Assembly: GCF_963678635.1 (NCBI RefSeq)
Contig: NC_087063.1
Span: 21,646,701 to 21,710,700, forward strand
Reading direction: 5' to 3'
DNA: 64,000 nucleotides
Origin: Symsagittifera roscoffensis
Taxonomy: Eukaryota; Xenacoelomorpha; Acoela; Convolutidae
The position numbers and the translations under genes are program-made. The notes beneath the pieces were generated by a model. It had not been told where the DNA came from. It ran no database searches and saw only the letters and a program-made list of their open reading frames with translations. Every line of letters starts with the position of its first letter. Positions within the stretch are counted from its first letter, which is position 1. Below are positions 32,130-42,468 of the stretch, one piece after another.

Positions 32130-34070
32130 TCTTCCTAGGGAATCTACAATTCTAACCAAACATATTGATTTTCCGAGATATGGCGTTTTCTTGCGACTTC
32201 TCATTTTTTTTCATAAAAAAATTGAACAAATTAACCGAACTTATAGTGGATTGCTGTCTCATCCTTATGGGGTAGCGAATCTCCTAAAATTATTACTGCT
32301 CACATCTTTTCGGTTTTCCAGATATGCCGATTTTTTATGTTTTTTTTTCTAAAATTAGATAGGAAAAAAATAATAAAACTTGAAAGTCTCAACCCTATGA
32401 TGGGGTGCTGTCAAGTTTCAATCAGGGATTGCTAATCTGGCCTCTAATTATTACTGGTCAAAACCTTTGGTTTCCGAGATTTAGAGTTAATTATGATTTT
32501 CAGTTTTTTATTGCGAAAACTTAGGTGTAAAAAACTAAAAGATCTTGAAATTCTCAACCCCATGGGGTGCTGTCAGGGTAAGCTTATCGGTTAACAGCTG
32601 ACTTCCAAATTTGACTGCTCTAATATTTAGTTTTTGAGATATAATGTTTTTTAATGGCGTTTTTTAATTACTTTTGTGGTTTTTTGTTGAAAACTGAGGT
32701 TGAAGTGGTTATTACGGTTCACTTTGGGTTTAAAAATCTTACCTCATAATTTGACTGCTGAAGTTCTTTTGTCTTCGGAGATATAGCGATTTTGTTATTT
32801 TTTGATTTTTTTTGCGTTTTCGATTAAGTCGATTATAAACAAACCAAATACACTTAGCATTCTCAACACGATGATGAGGTGCTCTAAAGGTACACTCACC
32901 AATTTCAAATTAGGACTTGAAATATGACTGTTCAATTTTTTCTTTTCTCAGAAATGTCGTTTTTTATGGCTTTTTCAATTGTTTTTTTTTTTAAATAGTT
33001 TTAAAAAGTACAAAAACTAACAAAACCTAAAATTCTCAAGCCTCTGGCGTTGTTCTGTCCGGCTAGACTCTAACAGTATCCTCAGGGTTTAAAAGTCTGG
33101 TCTTCAAATAATATTGATCTAATCCTTTTTGTTTCTGAGATGTGGCGTCTTTTATGATTGTTTTTTTTCAAAATCTTCAGATTTAAAAAAAAAACTAAAA
33201 GAGAAACGTTTCTCAACCTTATGGCAGGGTGCTGTCAGGGTACACCCAGGGTTTGCAAAATTCGCAGGTATTTTGTGTTGCCCAGTTCATTTTGGTGTCT
33301 GAGAATGGCGTTTTTTTCTTTCCCTTTTTTTCAAAAGCTTTAGATTTTGAAAAGTAGCACAGCTTGAATTCCTCAACCTATGGTGGGAAGCTGTCAGGTT
33401 TCAGTGACGTGCTGCTATCCGAAACCTACCAAATCTTGAAATACAAAACCTAAAAAAACTTGAAATTATTAACATTACGGTTGTGTTCTATCCGGGTAGA
33501 CTCAGGGCTTGAAAGTCATATGATGGTCTTCAAATAATATTGTTCAAATCCTTTTGGTTTCTGAACTGTGGCGTTTTTCTATGATTGTGTCTTTTTTTCA
33601 AAGACTTCAGATTTAAAAAAAAAACATATAATTCTCAACCCTGCGGCAGGGTATTGTCGGGTTACATATTGGGATTGCAAACTTCGTATGCAGTTTTTGT
33701 TGCTTAATTCGTTTTGATTTCTGAGATATAGCGTTTTTTAATGATTTTTTATATTTTGTTTTCAACAACTTTAGATTTAGAAAAGTAAAAGAACTTGAAA
33801 TCCTTAACCCTATGGTGGGGTGCTGTCAGGGTACACTGGGAAGTTGCAAATCCAGCCTCAAAGTAAGATTGCCCAAAAACTTTTGATTTCCAAAATGTGG
33901 CTTTTTCAATCATTTTTTTTTTTCAATTTTTTCAACTAATTGAGGTTTAAAAGAAACTAACAAACCTTGAAAATTCAATTTTTTTGGTGAGAGCTTTGAG
34001 GATACTCTTAGGGTTTGGAAGTTTTCTTGTTTTTGATCATTTGAATTTTATCTTCGAGAATGACAAATTT
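32130..34070. repeat. Degenerate satellite array, unit ~160 bp, about 11-12 copies
   Basis: A cycle of shared phrases recurs: GAGATATGGCGTTTTTTATG, a T-tract, an AAAACTAAAA-like stretch, CTTGAAATTCTCAACCCTATG, GGGTGCTGTCAGGGTACACT and CAGGGTTTGCAAATC. The GAGATATGGCG element recurs near 32176, 32325, 32480, 32634, 32777, 32950, 33138, 33300, 33564, 33722, 33890 and 34052. Spacing is mostly 143-188 bp, and the single 264-bp interval contains a partial extra unit (33382-33480). No coding potential. Confidence 0.8.
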
Positions 34071-35143
34071 AGTTTTTGCTTTCAGTGAGCTAAAGGTTTC
34101 TTTTTCAAAAGATACATGTTTGTTGATACATGTTCAAAAGATAGATGTTTGTATTTTTAAATTTTGAAAAAAGTATCTATAAATAGTTCATTTTTTACTG
34201 TTCGAATTTTAGTTGAAGTTTCGGAGTTAAAATTTCGGAATTAAAATTTACTGTTCGGAGTTAAAATTTCAAATATCTGATGAAATTCCGTTGTTTGGCG
34301 GATTTGCTTTTCTTCTTGAAAAATGACCGAAAGTGACCACGTAAATTTTGGTTTTTTGTGAATATTTTAGGAAGTTGTTTCCACGTTTAACAATCCATTC
34401 CAAGTATCGTAGGTGCACGTCATGTGTCAATAAATAAAAGAATAGCTACAATTTTTTTTTGAATAAAGTAGCTTTTTTTCAGTTAACATCTGTCTAAGAG
34501 CCTAACGAAGTGTTTAGTTCTTTATTATTTGAAGGGAAACCTGTATGAGAGCTAGCTTAGATCCTTAGTTTTCCAACGAATATTTTAGGACAAAGAGATT
34601 GTAGAGATTTTTTGTCACTGAGAACACTTCTCTGACGACTTGAACGCAACTTATTCGCACGAATACGTTTAAGACTAAAATTTCAAACTGCTGTACTTGT
34701 TTACAGAGATTTTTGTCACTGAGAACACTTCTCTGGCGCCTTGAACGCATCTTTTTACGGTTTTTCATCCGGCTATTTTCTCTCGCCATGAGTCGCTTGT
34801 ATTTGTAGAGAAAACTCAGATACGTCAAAAAAGTTTTTGTTCATGTCATCAGATGAAAACTTAAGTTGCCACTTCTATTTCCCGCGACTGTAACTGATAT
34901 TAGTATTGGGCTATTTAAAATAAAAAGCTAGGCAATTGATTATTTTTCTGCTCAGATGAAAAAGCGTAAACGTTATTTAGTTTTATCAAATTAGGAAAAA
35001 AGTAGCCATTATTTACTTTACTCATCATAGCCGCAGAACTAAATGGAGTTTGAAAACTGATAGCTAGTTTGTACGCCTGATAGCAGTTTCAATCTATTTT
35101 ATTTAAGGTATTTTGATATGAGTTGAATAGATAGGTTGTCACA
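34071..35143. other. Intergenic region upstream of MTHFS
   Basis: AT-rich DNA with no gene seen. It holds a local duplication: GTCACTGAGAACACTTCTCT occurs near 34613 and again near 34715, each followed by a CTTGAACGCA-type segment. An open minus-strand frame (34565-34828) runs across both copies and is not called. Confidence 0.5.
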
Positions 35144-38100
35144 ATGAGTCTTTTAGCAAAAAGAGAGCTTCGAAGTAGCGTACGAGCTATTCTGCATTCT
35201 TTGGATGAACAATCTTTGGCTTACCAATCTGAGCGCGTTTGCGAAAAGGTGAGTGCTGCATGTTACCTAAGGTAACGAAATCGACATTGAATTGATTTAC
35301 GCTCTAAGTTTTGGTCGGGTTCTGCTGTATGTCATTTGATGTTCATTAATTCAGAACATCTGAGCCATCCATTCATCCATCTATCAATGGAACGTTGCAA
35401 ACTTGTACCTTTTATATCAAATGGATCAGAGCTATTACAAAGCGATCTTCCCAGACTAGTAATTCCAAACAAGTCACAGATTTTAGTGCAAAGTTAGTTT
35501 GGATACTATGAGTTTGCCATTTTCCAAATTATTACATGCAAAATTATGTCTATTTGTATTTAGTGTCACTTTTGCTGTATCTAATTGGCAATTTAGCTAA
35601 GGTTAGTAATTTAACAAGGGCCCGTGGCGCAGATGCGAGGACAGAAGTATCTTACTCCTCTGATCGTAGGATTGAATCCGCCACAGCAAAATTTGAGATT
35701 TTTCTTATTATACTTGCGATCAGCTTAGTGTATTTTTACAAACTTTCTTTTTTTTCTAACCCATTTCGCAAATAAAAGTATTCATTTAAAGTGTTAACTT
35801 ATTTAGAAATTTGACTAGACTTGGAAATTGCATATCATCTGTTCTCTTTGCGTGTCTTCCGAAGTATTGTCGGCTGAGTGAATGCTCTATAATCGTACTG
35901 AAAGATTTCTATCGCTGGTGGTTTCGCTTCTAAGCTGTTTCTGTGAAATTGAATATTTTCAACCGAATTCAATTTTTTATTGTTTTTTTTTCAATTAAGC
36001 GTGCGTTGTATCGCAAGCGGCGCAAAGTTCCGCTTCGCCTGTCTGAATTTGAATTTTTCGTTTATTGGAAAAAAATCGAAAAAAGGTTCTCTGTTCATTT
36101 TTGTATGCCTAGTTTGCAAAGCATGGAAATTTTCTGACATAAAAAATTCGTTCTGATATTAGCAATTCAAACTATAATTCTTACTATTTTTACACTAGCG
36201 TCAGCTTTGTATATAATTAAGAAGTTTGTTTGTTTTTTCTAACTAAATCGCAAATATAAGTGCCACTTTTGGGGCACCTTTACAGCTTTTTGATAGTATG
36301 TGCTTTGACATTCGAATAGTAATAAAATAACACAGTTGATGCATTTTTAATTTTATTTATACATAATGTGGTTTTATGCTTTGCGATTTGTTACATGCAA
36401 AGTTAGTGTGGTGGATGCCTTCAGTTTTTTATATTCCAAAAGATCTTTTGCAAAATTGTGTCTATTTGTATTTGGTGTCAGTTTTGCTGAATCGCATTGA
36501 CAATTTATTAGCATTTGTAGCTGCATTATTTGTGACTAGTGTTTGTCGGTGGTTAAGCGTGCGTGGCTGAGTGGTTAGTGTGTGAAACTCAAAATCTCTT
36601 GATTGCAGTAGGTCGCAGATCGAATCCTATCCCTAGCCAAATTTTTGCTAATTCGAGGCTTATTCCTATTTTTCTTGTTGAACTTTTTAGAGCTGCTTTG
36701 CGTCTTCTCGCTAGTTTTGCAAAGCGCAGCTTCGGCTCTCTGTATAAACTTGCCAACTCGGATCAAAAATAAGTTTGGTCTTTTTGCAATTTTAATGGCT
36801 TCGACTGATGTTTATAATGTTGTGCGTCGAATGGAGTGTGACGTTTATTTTTTTTAGGTCGTATGGAGAACAAAATTTCTCCATAATTCTGATTGTTATT
36901 TTAAAAAAATTCCAGAACGGTTGTTTTAGAAAATTTTGACCAAATATTTAGTCTTTGATTAAAGACAAAAGCGCTCGAAGTTTGATCAAATTCATTTCAG
37001 GTGTTGCAACATCCCAAGTTTGCGGAAGCATCAATTGTTTCGGTTTACCTCAGCATGAAAGGGCGAGAGTTGGACACGACTTGTCTGATCAAGTGGATTC
37101 TTCGAACCAAAAAGGAAAACACGGACAAAAATAAAAGGCTGTTCATACCGCTTATTCTTCCTGCAACGTGTAAATTTTTTTAGTCCACATAATTATTTAC
37201 CGAAAATTTCTTTTTGTTGCACCAGTGTTGACCAATTTCAGTAGTTTTTTTGGAAAGAGGTTTTTAACACAATATAACACAAATTTGAAAAAAAAATAGT
37301 AAGTTGAGCTCATTGTAATAACCAAACGTTCAATCTCAGGTGGTTAATTTTGAACAAGTAATTTTGAAAACGCTTACAAAACAGAATGATAATAAGCGTT
37401 ATATGTTTTGTTGAATTTAACTATGTGTAATAGAAATGTTTGAAACTCCTTGCTTCGATCGTAGTAACTTTTTCGCACCCAACCCTTCTTAAAGAAATTT
37501 ACACTGAGGCGAAACGTAACATAGCATCATTTGCGATACAGCACGAACATATCATAAAAACTATTCGACAGAAAAGGACGAAAAAACTAAATGCCCAAAA
37601 AACGTTCAGAAGTTTGCATGTGTTTGTCTGAAAATGTCCTTTAATTGCCCATGCGATAAGCAACGGTTTTCCAATCGGGTTCTAGACTTTTTTCACATAA
37701 TTTTGTTCACAGAATGGTCAAAATTAGAAATGGTAAATTTAAGTTCAGTTCATAATGTTCATCAAAAGTTGTACATCCACCCTGCAAACTTAGCCTAGAG
37801 GTAACAAATACGTCTGAGGGGGGGGGGGAGAGGGGGGGGTGGGGGGCAAAGATCCTTCGAAATTGCCCAGGATCTGTTTGCTTTTTCAAACGGTAAAAGT
37901 TACGGTTCAAAAAAATTTCGGCCTATTGTTTGTCTGCTCATGTTTTGTCGGCTTAGTTGGCAGATCTAAAAAAAATCGTTTATTTTCGGTGCAAACAAAT
38001 TTCACTGTTAGTGCTTTAAGTACATTAGCATTTTGAAAATCCGGCAGAGTCGAAATTTGCTTTTTACATAAAGTTTTTTGCTAAAATTTTGTTTTTTTTT

Positions 38101-40648
38101 GTCTTCTTTTTTCGATTGAATTGGGTTTCGGCTTATTTTATATCTACTTAGTGGTCCCTTATTGAATCGTTTGAAGACCGAGAAAAATTTTGTGTGCGTG
38201 TGTATTCTGAGGGGAAGGGGCACTCAAATTTTTTATTAAGATATTTATGAATTTTTTCGGCAAGAAAGGCTTCTCTTGATGTTTTTTTGTTTTGTTACCG
38301 GTTATTAAGTTTTGTTCCAATGCTAATTTTGCTTTCTAAAACATCGGTATTACTTTTTTTTGCTGATGATGATCTTTTGGCTTTCGATGTAGCTCTCGGT
38401 TTAGTTCCCGAATTGTATATACCACCTTGATTTTAGCAATTGTATGGCTTTTGTGGATACTATTTTGGCAGTACATGTATATTTTCCAATAAGATTTTGC
38501 GGAATGGTTTTGGTTGGTTTTCAGCTAATTGGATGTGGGCTTTAACTTTGTCGCCGTTTTAACTTAATATTTTGTTTGCTACAATTTTTCGATATTATTT
38601 ATGATATTGTTAAGACTTTGGCCACAAATTTAAATTTTCGAAAGCTCAAATTCAACCCCACTTGGCACTCTGAAAAATTTTCGTAAATTTGAAAAAAAAA
38701 TTGATTTTTTGGTTGTTTTTCTTGTTGTTTATTCTACGGATATAACTTTCGAAGTCCTCTTCGATAGTTCTTGAGTGTTTTGCTGTTTTAATCCTATACT
38801 TCTTGTATTGTAAGTGTAGCGAAGCTCAGCTTCGCCTCTGTGTTAAAGTTGATTTTGAGAAAGTTATGCCTAGTAAAACAAATGATTGCTACGTTAGCAT
38901 CAAAGCAAGAGTTATGAAGTGGTGATAAAGTTAAGAGCACGTGAGCAGGCACCCGTTGCGCCGAAAAAAAAACTTAGTTTTCATAATAAAACTTTAAAAA
39001 TATCTGCTCTGAAAAGACAATTTTCACATTAAAAAAGTTCTCTTTTTCAGTCATGAAACAAAGCAATATGAAGCCAATACGTGATAAAAAATAAGCTGAC
39101 GTAATTAAGCCAATACACTATCAGCCGAATAATTTTTGAAATTTATAGCCAACAGACAGTTGGAAAAGTGTATGAACTCAAGGAAATCAAAAACAACTAC
39201 TTCTCCTGAAAATTTTTTGAATTGCCAAAATTTTATAGGTTTTTGGAGTGTCAATGAACGCAGTGAAGACTCTTAAATGGGTCTAGTTAATTTTTTCACC
39301 AAGTTTAACCTTCTGCGCTTTGACTTCTGATTTTTTTAAAGTTCATTTTCAAATTTATCGACTAAAAAGAAGCAAACTACGTTTTCCACTAAGGAAACTG
39401 GATATGACGCGAAAAATTCGAACGACTTCTAGTTTGGATAGCGGACGTTAGTTTTTATATTTCTGAGTGGAATAAAAAATTTATCTATTGATTCAGTTTT
39501 CTCAATTTGGTTCATTTTATCAAAAAATGTGTCGATCAAAACCTGTTCTAGAAGTTTCAAGAGCTTTAAGGTGATCTATTTTTTTTTGAAGTTCGAAAGT
39601 TGAAGTTTTTTCAAAAACAAGTCTTTCGTTTTTTTTCTGGTTTCTTTTCCAATTGTCTGTTGACTATGTTTTTTTTTGTAGGCCATATATTTTTTCTTAG
39701 AAATTTAAATGCTGAAAAACAAATTTTTGTTGCCTTGCGTTCATTGACACTTTACCAACTGTCTGTTGGTTTTTTGTAGAATCTAAACAGATTAGTTAAA
39801 TTAGTTATCTGTTTTTGTGAGTTGTCGTGTTACGTATTTTAACATTGTTGCTATGTTTCGACTGCGTTCTGATGGTACCAAGCAGGCAAGTTACTGTATT
39901 TTTAGATTCAACGGAAAGAAGATCTTTCATGCGGATGGTTGAACTCAAGAGCGAGGAGGATTGGCTGTCATTGAGGGAAAACAGCTGGGGAATCAAGGAA
40001 CCATCGCTGGATGATTTGGATTCGAGAACTTCTCTGGAGAATATTTTGGCATCGGGTGAAATTCCATTCAAAAAATCAGTTGCTAGATTGTCGGGAGACA
40101 AGTGTCGATTATGTTTAATCGTGCTTTTGTTCCGCCTCGTCAAAAATTTTTCTACGAATGTCGTTTTTGATGATAGTTTTTTTCCTAAAATTTGACTTTT
40201 TAAAGGAATTCTTCAACGTGAATATGATGTAAACAATGGTTTTACAGAAACTGAATATCTTTTTTTATTTGAAAGTAGATATTCTGTAATCATGCCAAAC
40301 TGCTTTAATTGGTGAGTTAAACGAGTTTTTTTATCGGAGAACCACGAATGTAAGACAGGAAAAGAGGACCGTGAGTAGTGAAAGCATTGCAAACTGGAGA
40401 GAATTCCTAAGTGGTTACCAAATATTTCAGGAAGCGATAATTGTTTGATGCTGGTACCTGGTGTCGCTTTCGGACTCGATGGATCCAGACTGGGTCATGG
40501 GAGGGGATACTACGACAGATATTTGCGCGATAACTGTTCACACTCTGAAAACTTCTACTCCATTGGACTCGCTTTGCACGAACAAATAGTTGAAGATATC
40601 CCTATGAACGCAAATGATGTTATTTTAAACGAAGTTATTGTCACTTGA
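35144..40648 (+). CDS. MTHFS: 5-formyltetrahydrofolate cyclo-ligase (methenyl-THF synthetase)
   Basis: Four exons: 35144-35248, 37001-37167, 39886-40055 and 40431-40648. All have GT-AG introns and phases that sum to a continuous 219-codon frame (human 203). Exon 1 starts MSLLAKRELRSSVRAIL. Exon 2 has VSVYLSMKGRELDT and KRLFIPL, exon 3 has RRSFMRMVELKSEEDW and NSWGIKEPS, and exon 4 carries the signature PGVAFGLDGSRLGHGRGYYD (Mg-ATP and folate site). The enzyme converts 5-formyl-THF plus ATP to 5,10-methenyl-THF. The exon 3 acceptor is the least certain: CAG at 39883-39885 fits the phase, and an AG three bases earlier would add one residue. The introns hold SINEs, a MITE and other repeats. No lesion seen. 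Confidence 0.94.
35617..35692 (+). repeat. tRNA-like segment in MTHFS intron 1
   Basis: CCCGTGGCGCAGATGCGAGG resembles a tRNA D-arm/A box, and GTAGGATTGAATCCGCC is a degraded T-arm about 45 bases later. The two ends do not form a full acceptor stem, so it looks like a tRNA-derived SINE head rather than a tRNA gene. Confidence 0.45.
36540..36765 (+). mobile_element. tRNA-derived SINE, copy 3
   Basis: The head GCGTGGCTGAGTGGTTAGTG contains a perfect Pol III A box (TGGCTGAGTGG), followed by CAGATCGAATCC as a worn B box. The body CTAATTCGAGGCTTATTCC and AGAGCTGCTTTGCGTCTTC matches copies 1 and 2. It ends at a CGCAGCTTCGGCTCTCTG block. Confidence 0.8.
37647..37696 (+). repeat. Dispersed hairpin motif, copy 3
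   Basis: GCCCATGCGATAAGCAACGG, then TTTTCCAATCGGGTTCTAGAC and a T tract. The stem is weaker than in the other copies, but the 3' half is conserved. Confidence 0.65.
37818..37846 (+). repeat. G-tract with quadruplex potential
   Basis: Three runs of 6-11 G separated by one to three bases, in otherwise AT-rich intron DNA. The length may be imprecise in the assembly. Confidence 0.7.
38095..38240 (+). repeat. Dispersed copy of the ~158-bp unit
   Basis: Holds TTTCGGCTTATTTTATATC, a GAATCGTTTGAAGACCGAG-like block, GTGTGCGTGTGTATTCTGAG and a GGGGCACTCAAATTTTTTA end. This is the same order of phrases as in the triplet at 15010-15480. Confidence 0.55.
39247..39751. mobile_element. MITE, GTAGTGAAGACTC family, best-preserved copy
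   Basis: Perfect 16-bp terminal inverted repeats: AGTGTCAATGAACGCA at the left and TGCGTTCATTGACACT at the right, enclosing 505 bp without coding capacity. The interior has GAACGACTTCTAGTTT and CAGTTTTCTCAATTTGG blocks shared with the five other copies in this window. It sits in MTHFS intron 2, ending about 130 bp before exon 3. Confidence 0.82.
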
Positions 40649-42468
40649 AATATTGTTTTGCATCGACTCAAGTCAATGTTCATTAAAATTTATTATTCTT
40701 AAGACTTTTACGATGGCATGAATTATCTGAACTAGCTAACAGTGAGCACTTAGGAAAGCAGTCAGTTTGAGGCATCAGAGGAGTTGAAATCCTTCTAAAA
40801 TTCTTACTGATCCGACCGACCATGCAACGAGAGAAACTATGGATTTGAGTTTTCAATAAATTAAAACTATGTGCTTTAAATAAACGGCAGAAGGATTGGC
40901 TGATCTGTCAGAAACCCCTTCAGTCTTGATTGAAGCTTTGTTATTTTTTTTCAAAAGCCGTAATGCCACAACTTTGAGTTCTCGAGAAAAACGGTTCAAA
41001 ATTGTGGCTTTTTGAGATTATGTAGTGCGGAGATTCCATGACATTAAAGTGGAAGTCTAAAATGTAATTGTTTAAAACGTTTAGAGTGGATTTTATGCCC
41101 TCTTGAAATTAAAACAAAGTGAATTCGTTTTTCAAGTAACAACAAATCCAGAAAATGGTATCAACTATTTAAAAGGATGTTTGTTTTATTACCACGAAGT
41201 GGGCAGTTGAAGGATGCAAATTTATTTTCATTACCACGAAGAGTGCACTTGAAGGATCATTGAGCCAGTTCTGCATTAACTAATAAAGCTGGTTTTAACT
41301 AGCAACTGTCGTTTTCATCAACAAACGCTCTTATCACTCGCATGCGATAGTTTCGTACTCCTTTGACTCAGCACACTGACCGGTTTACCGTCATTTTCGA
41401 AGCAAGATAATAAATTCAAACTATTTTTTCTGAATCATTCTTGATTTAAAGGCAAACGTCCAAAATTCAGTTCATGTTGTTTAGATGAATAATTACTTGC
41501 GGTTAAAGTGAAAGGTATGTAATAAGACATTGATTTTGAATTGAGAACTTCTTTTAAATATCTTATTGCTGTTCCGAGTATTGTTTGTTGTATTACTCAA
41601 AAACCACGGTGAGTCTTTTCTCCTTTTTTGGCCTTAAGAAAGTTTGCGTTTGTAGACAGAATTTTCCAGATTTCCCAGACGGAATCAAAATTTTGACTTG
41701 AGATATTTCATCGAGTCTGTTCTATTAGTCCTTCTCCCTCCAATTTCATGAGATTAAAATCCGTTTTCCGTTTTTTTTATTCACAAAATAAATAAAAATT
41801 GAACATTGAAAACAGGGGCGGATCTAGGATTTTCTCGAGGGGGGGGGCGGATTTTCAAAAAATTTTCCAAAATTTTGACGACCTTTTTTTTTTTTTAGGT
41901 CGACCAAATTGATTTTTCGAGCTCTCCCAAAGCACTGTTTTGCCCCTACTTTGGCTAAATTTTCTGCGCCGCAGGCAAATTTTTGAAAAAACAGTCAGAA
42001 AAGCCGTTTTCGGGCAATTTTTGAAAAATGTTGACAAAAAAATCGCGTTTTTTTTGGCGCGCGCTCCCCCTCAAAGTTAGTATATATTGGCGCCGAAGGC
42101 GCCTTTAGAAAAATTTTAGGGTCGGTCGGCCAAAAATGGATTTCTGAAAAAGTATCAAAGGGGGGACCCTTTGGGTCGGCAGGGGGTCGAATCCCTGAGG
42201 GGGGGGGGGGCGTCCGCCCCCCCCCGCCCCCCCCCCCCTAAATCCGCCCCTGATTGAAAAGATGTGCCACGTTTAATTCAGTTTTTGTTTTGGATAAGTT
42301 GAATTACGCATTGCAAAAAAACTCCTACACTTTTTCTACTGTCATCTGTCTCCGCCGATTGGTTTTCGCTGATAATAATTGGTTGCAAAAAGATGTACAA
42401 GTAGATTTCTTTTAGATTGATTCGGTTCTTTTTCATGCCATCAAGTTTCAATGTCAATCTGATCCAAT
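40649..42468. other. MTHFS to serine racemase-like intergenic region
   Basis: AT-rich, no gene seen. Short direct duplications (ATTACCACGAAG near 41189 and 41231) and one hAT-type MITE (41813-42252) are the only structures I can support. Confidence 0.5.
41813..42252. mobile_element. hAT-type MITE with 8-bp target duplication
   Basis: Ends CAGGGGCGGATCTAG and CTAAATCCGCCCCTG are inverted repeats with one mismatch. The flanks carry the 8-bp duplication ATTGAAAA (41805-41812 and 42253-42260), the length made by hAT transposases. The 440-bp interior is non-coding, with a poly-G block near each end and a G-run/C-run hairpin at 42199-42239. The GC-rich ends contrast strongly with the surroundings. 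Confidence 0.88.

Noticed and set aside
32130-34070. CRISPR-like array
   Set aside because: Units of about 160 bp are diverged throughout, with no short identical repeat and unique spacers; the genome is eukaryotic.
35617-35692. tRNA gene
   Set aside because: The T-arm is degraded and the acceptor ends do not pair.
36557-36635. tRNA gene
   Set aside because: A and B boxes are present, but there is no paired acceptor stem, and the body is shared with other copies: a SINE, not a tRNA gene.
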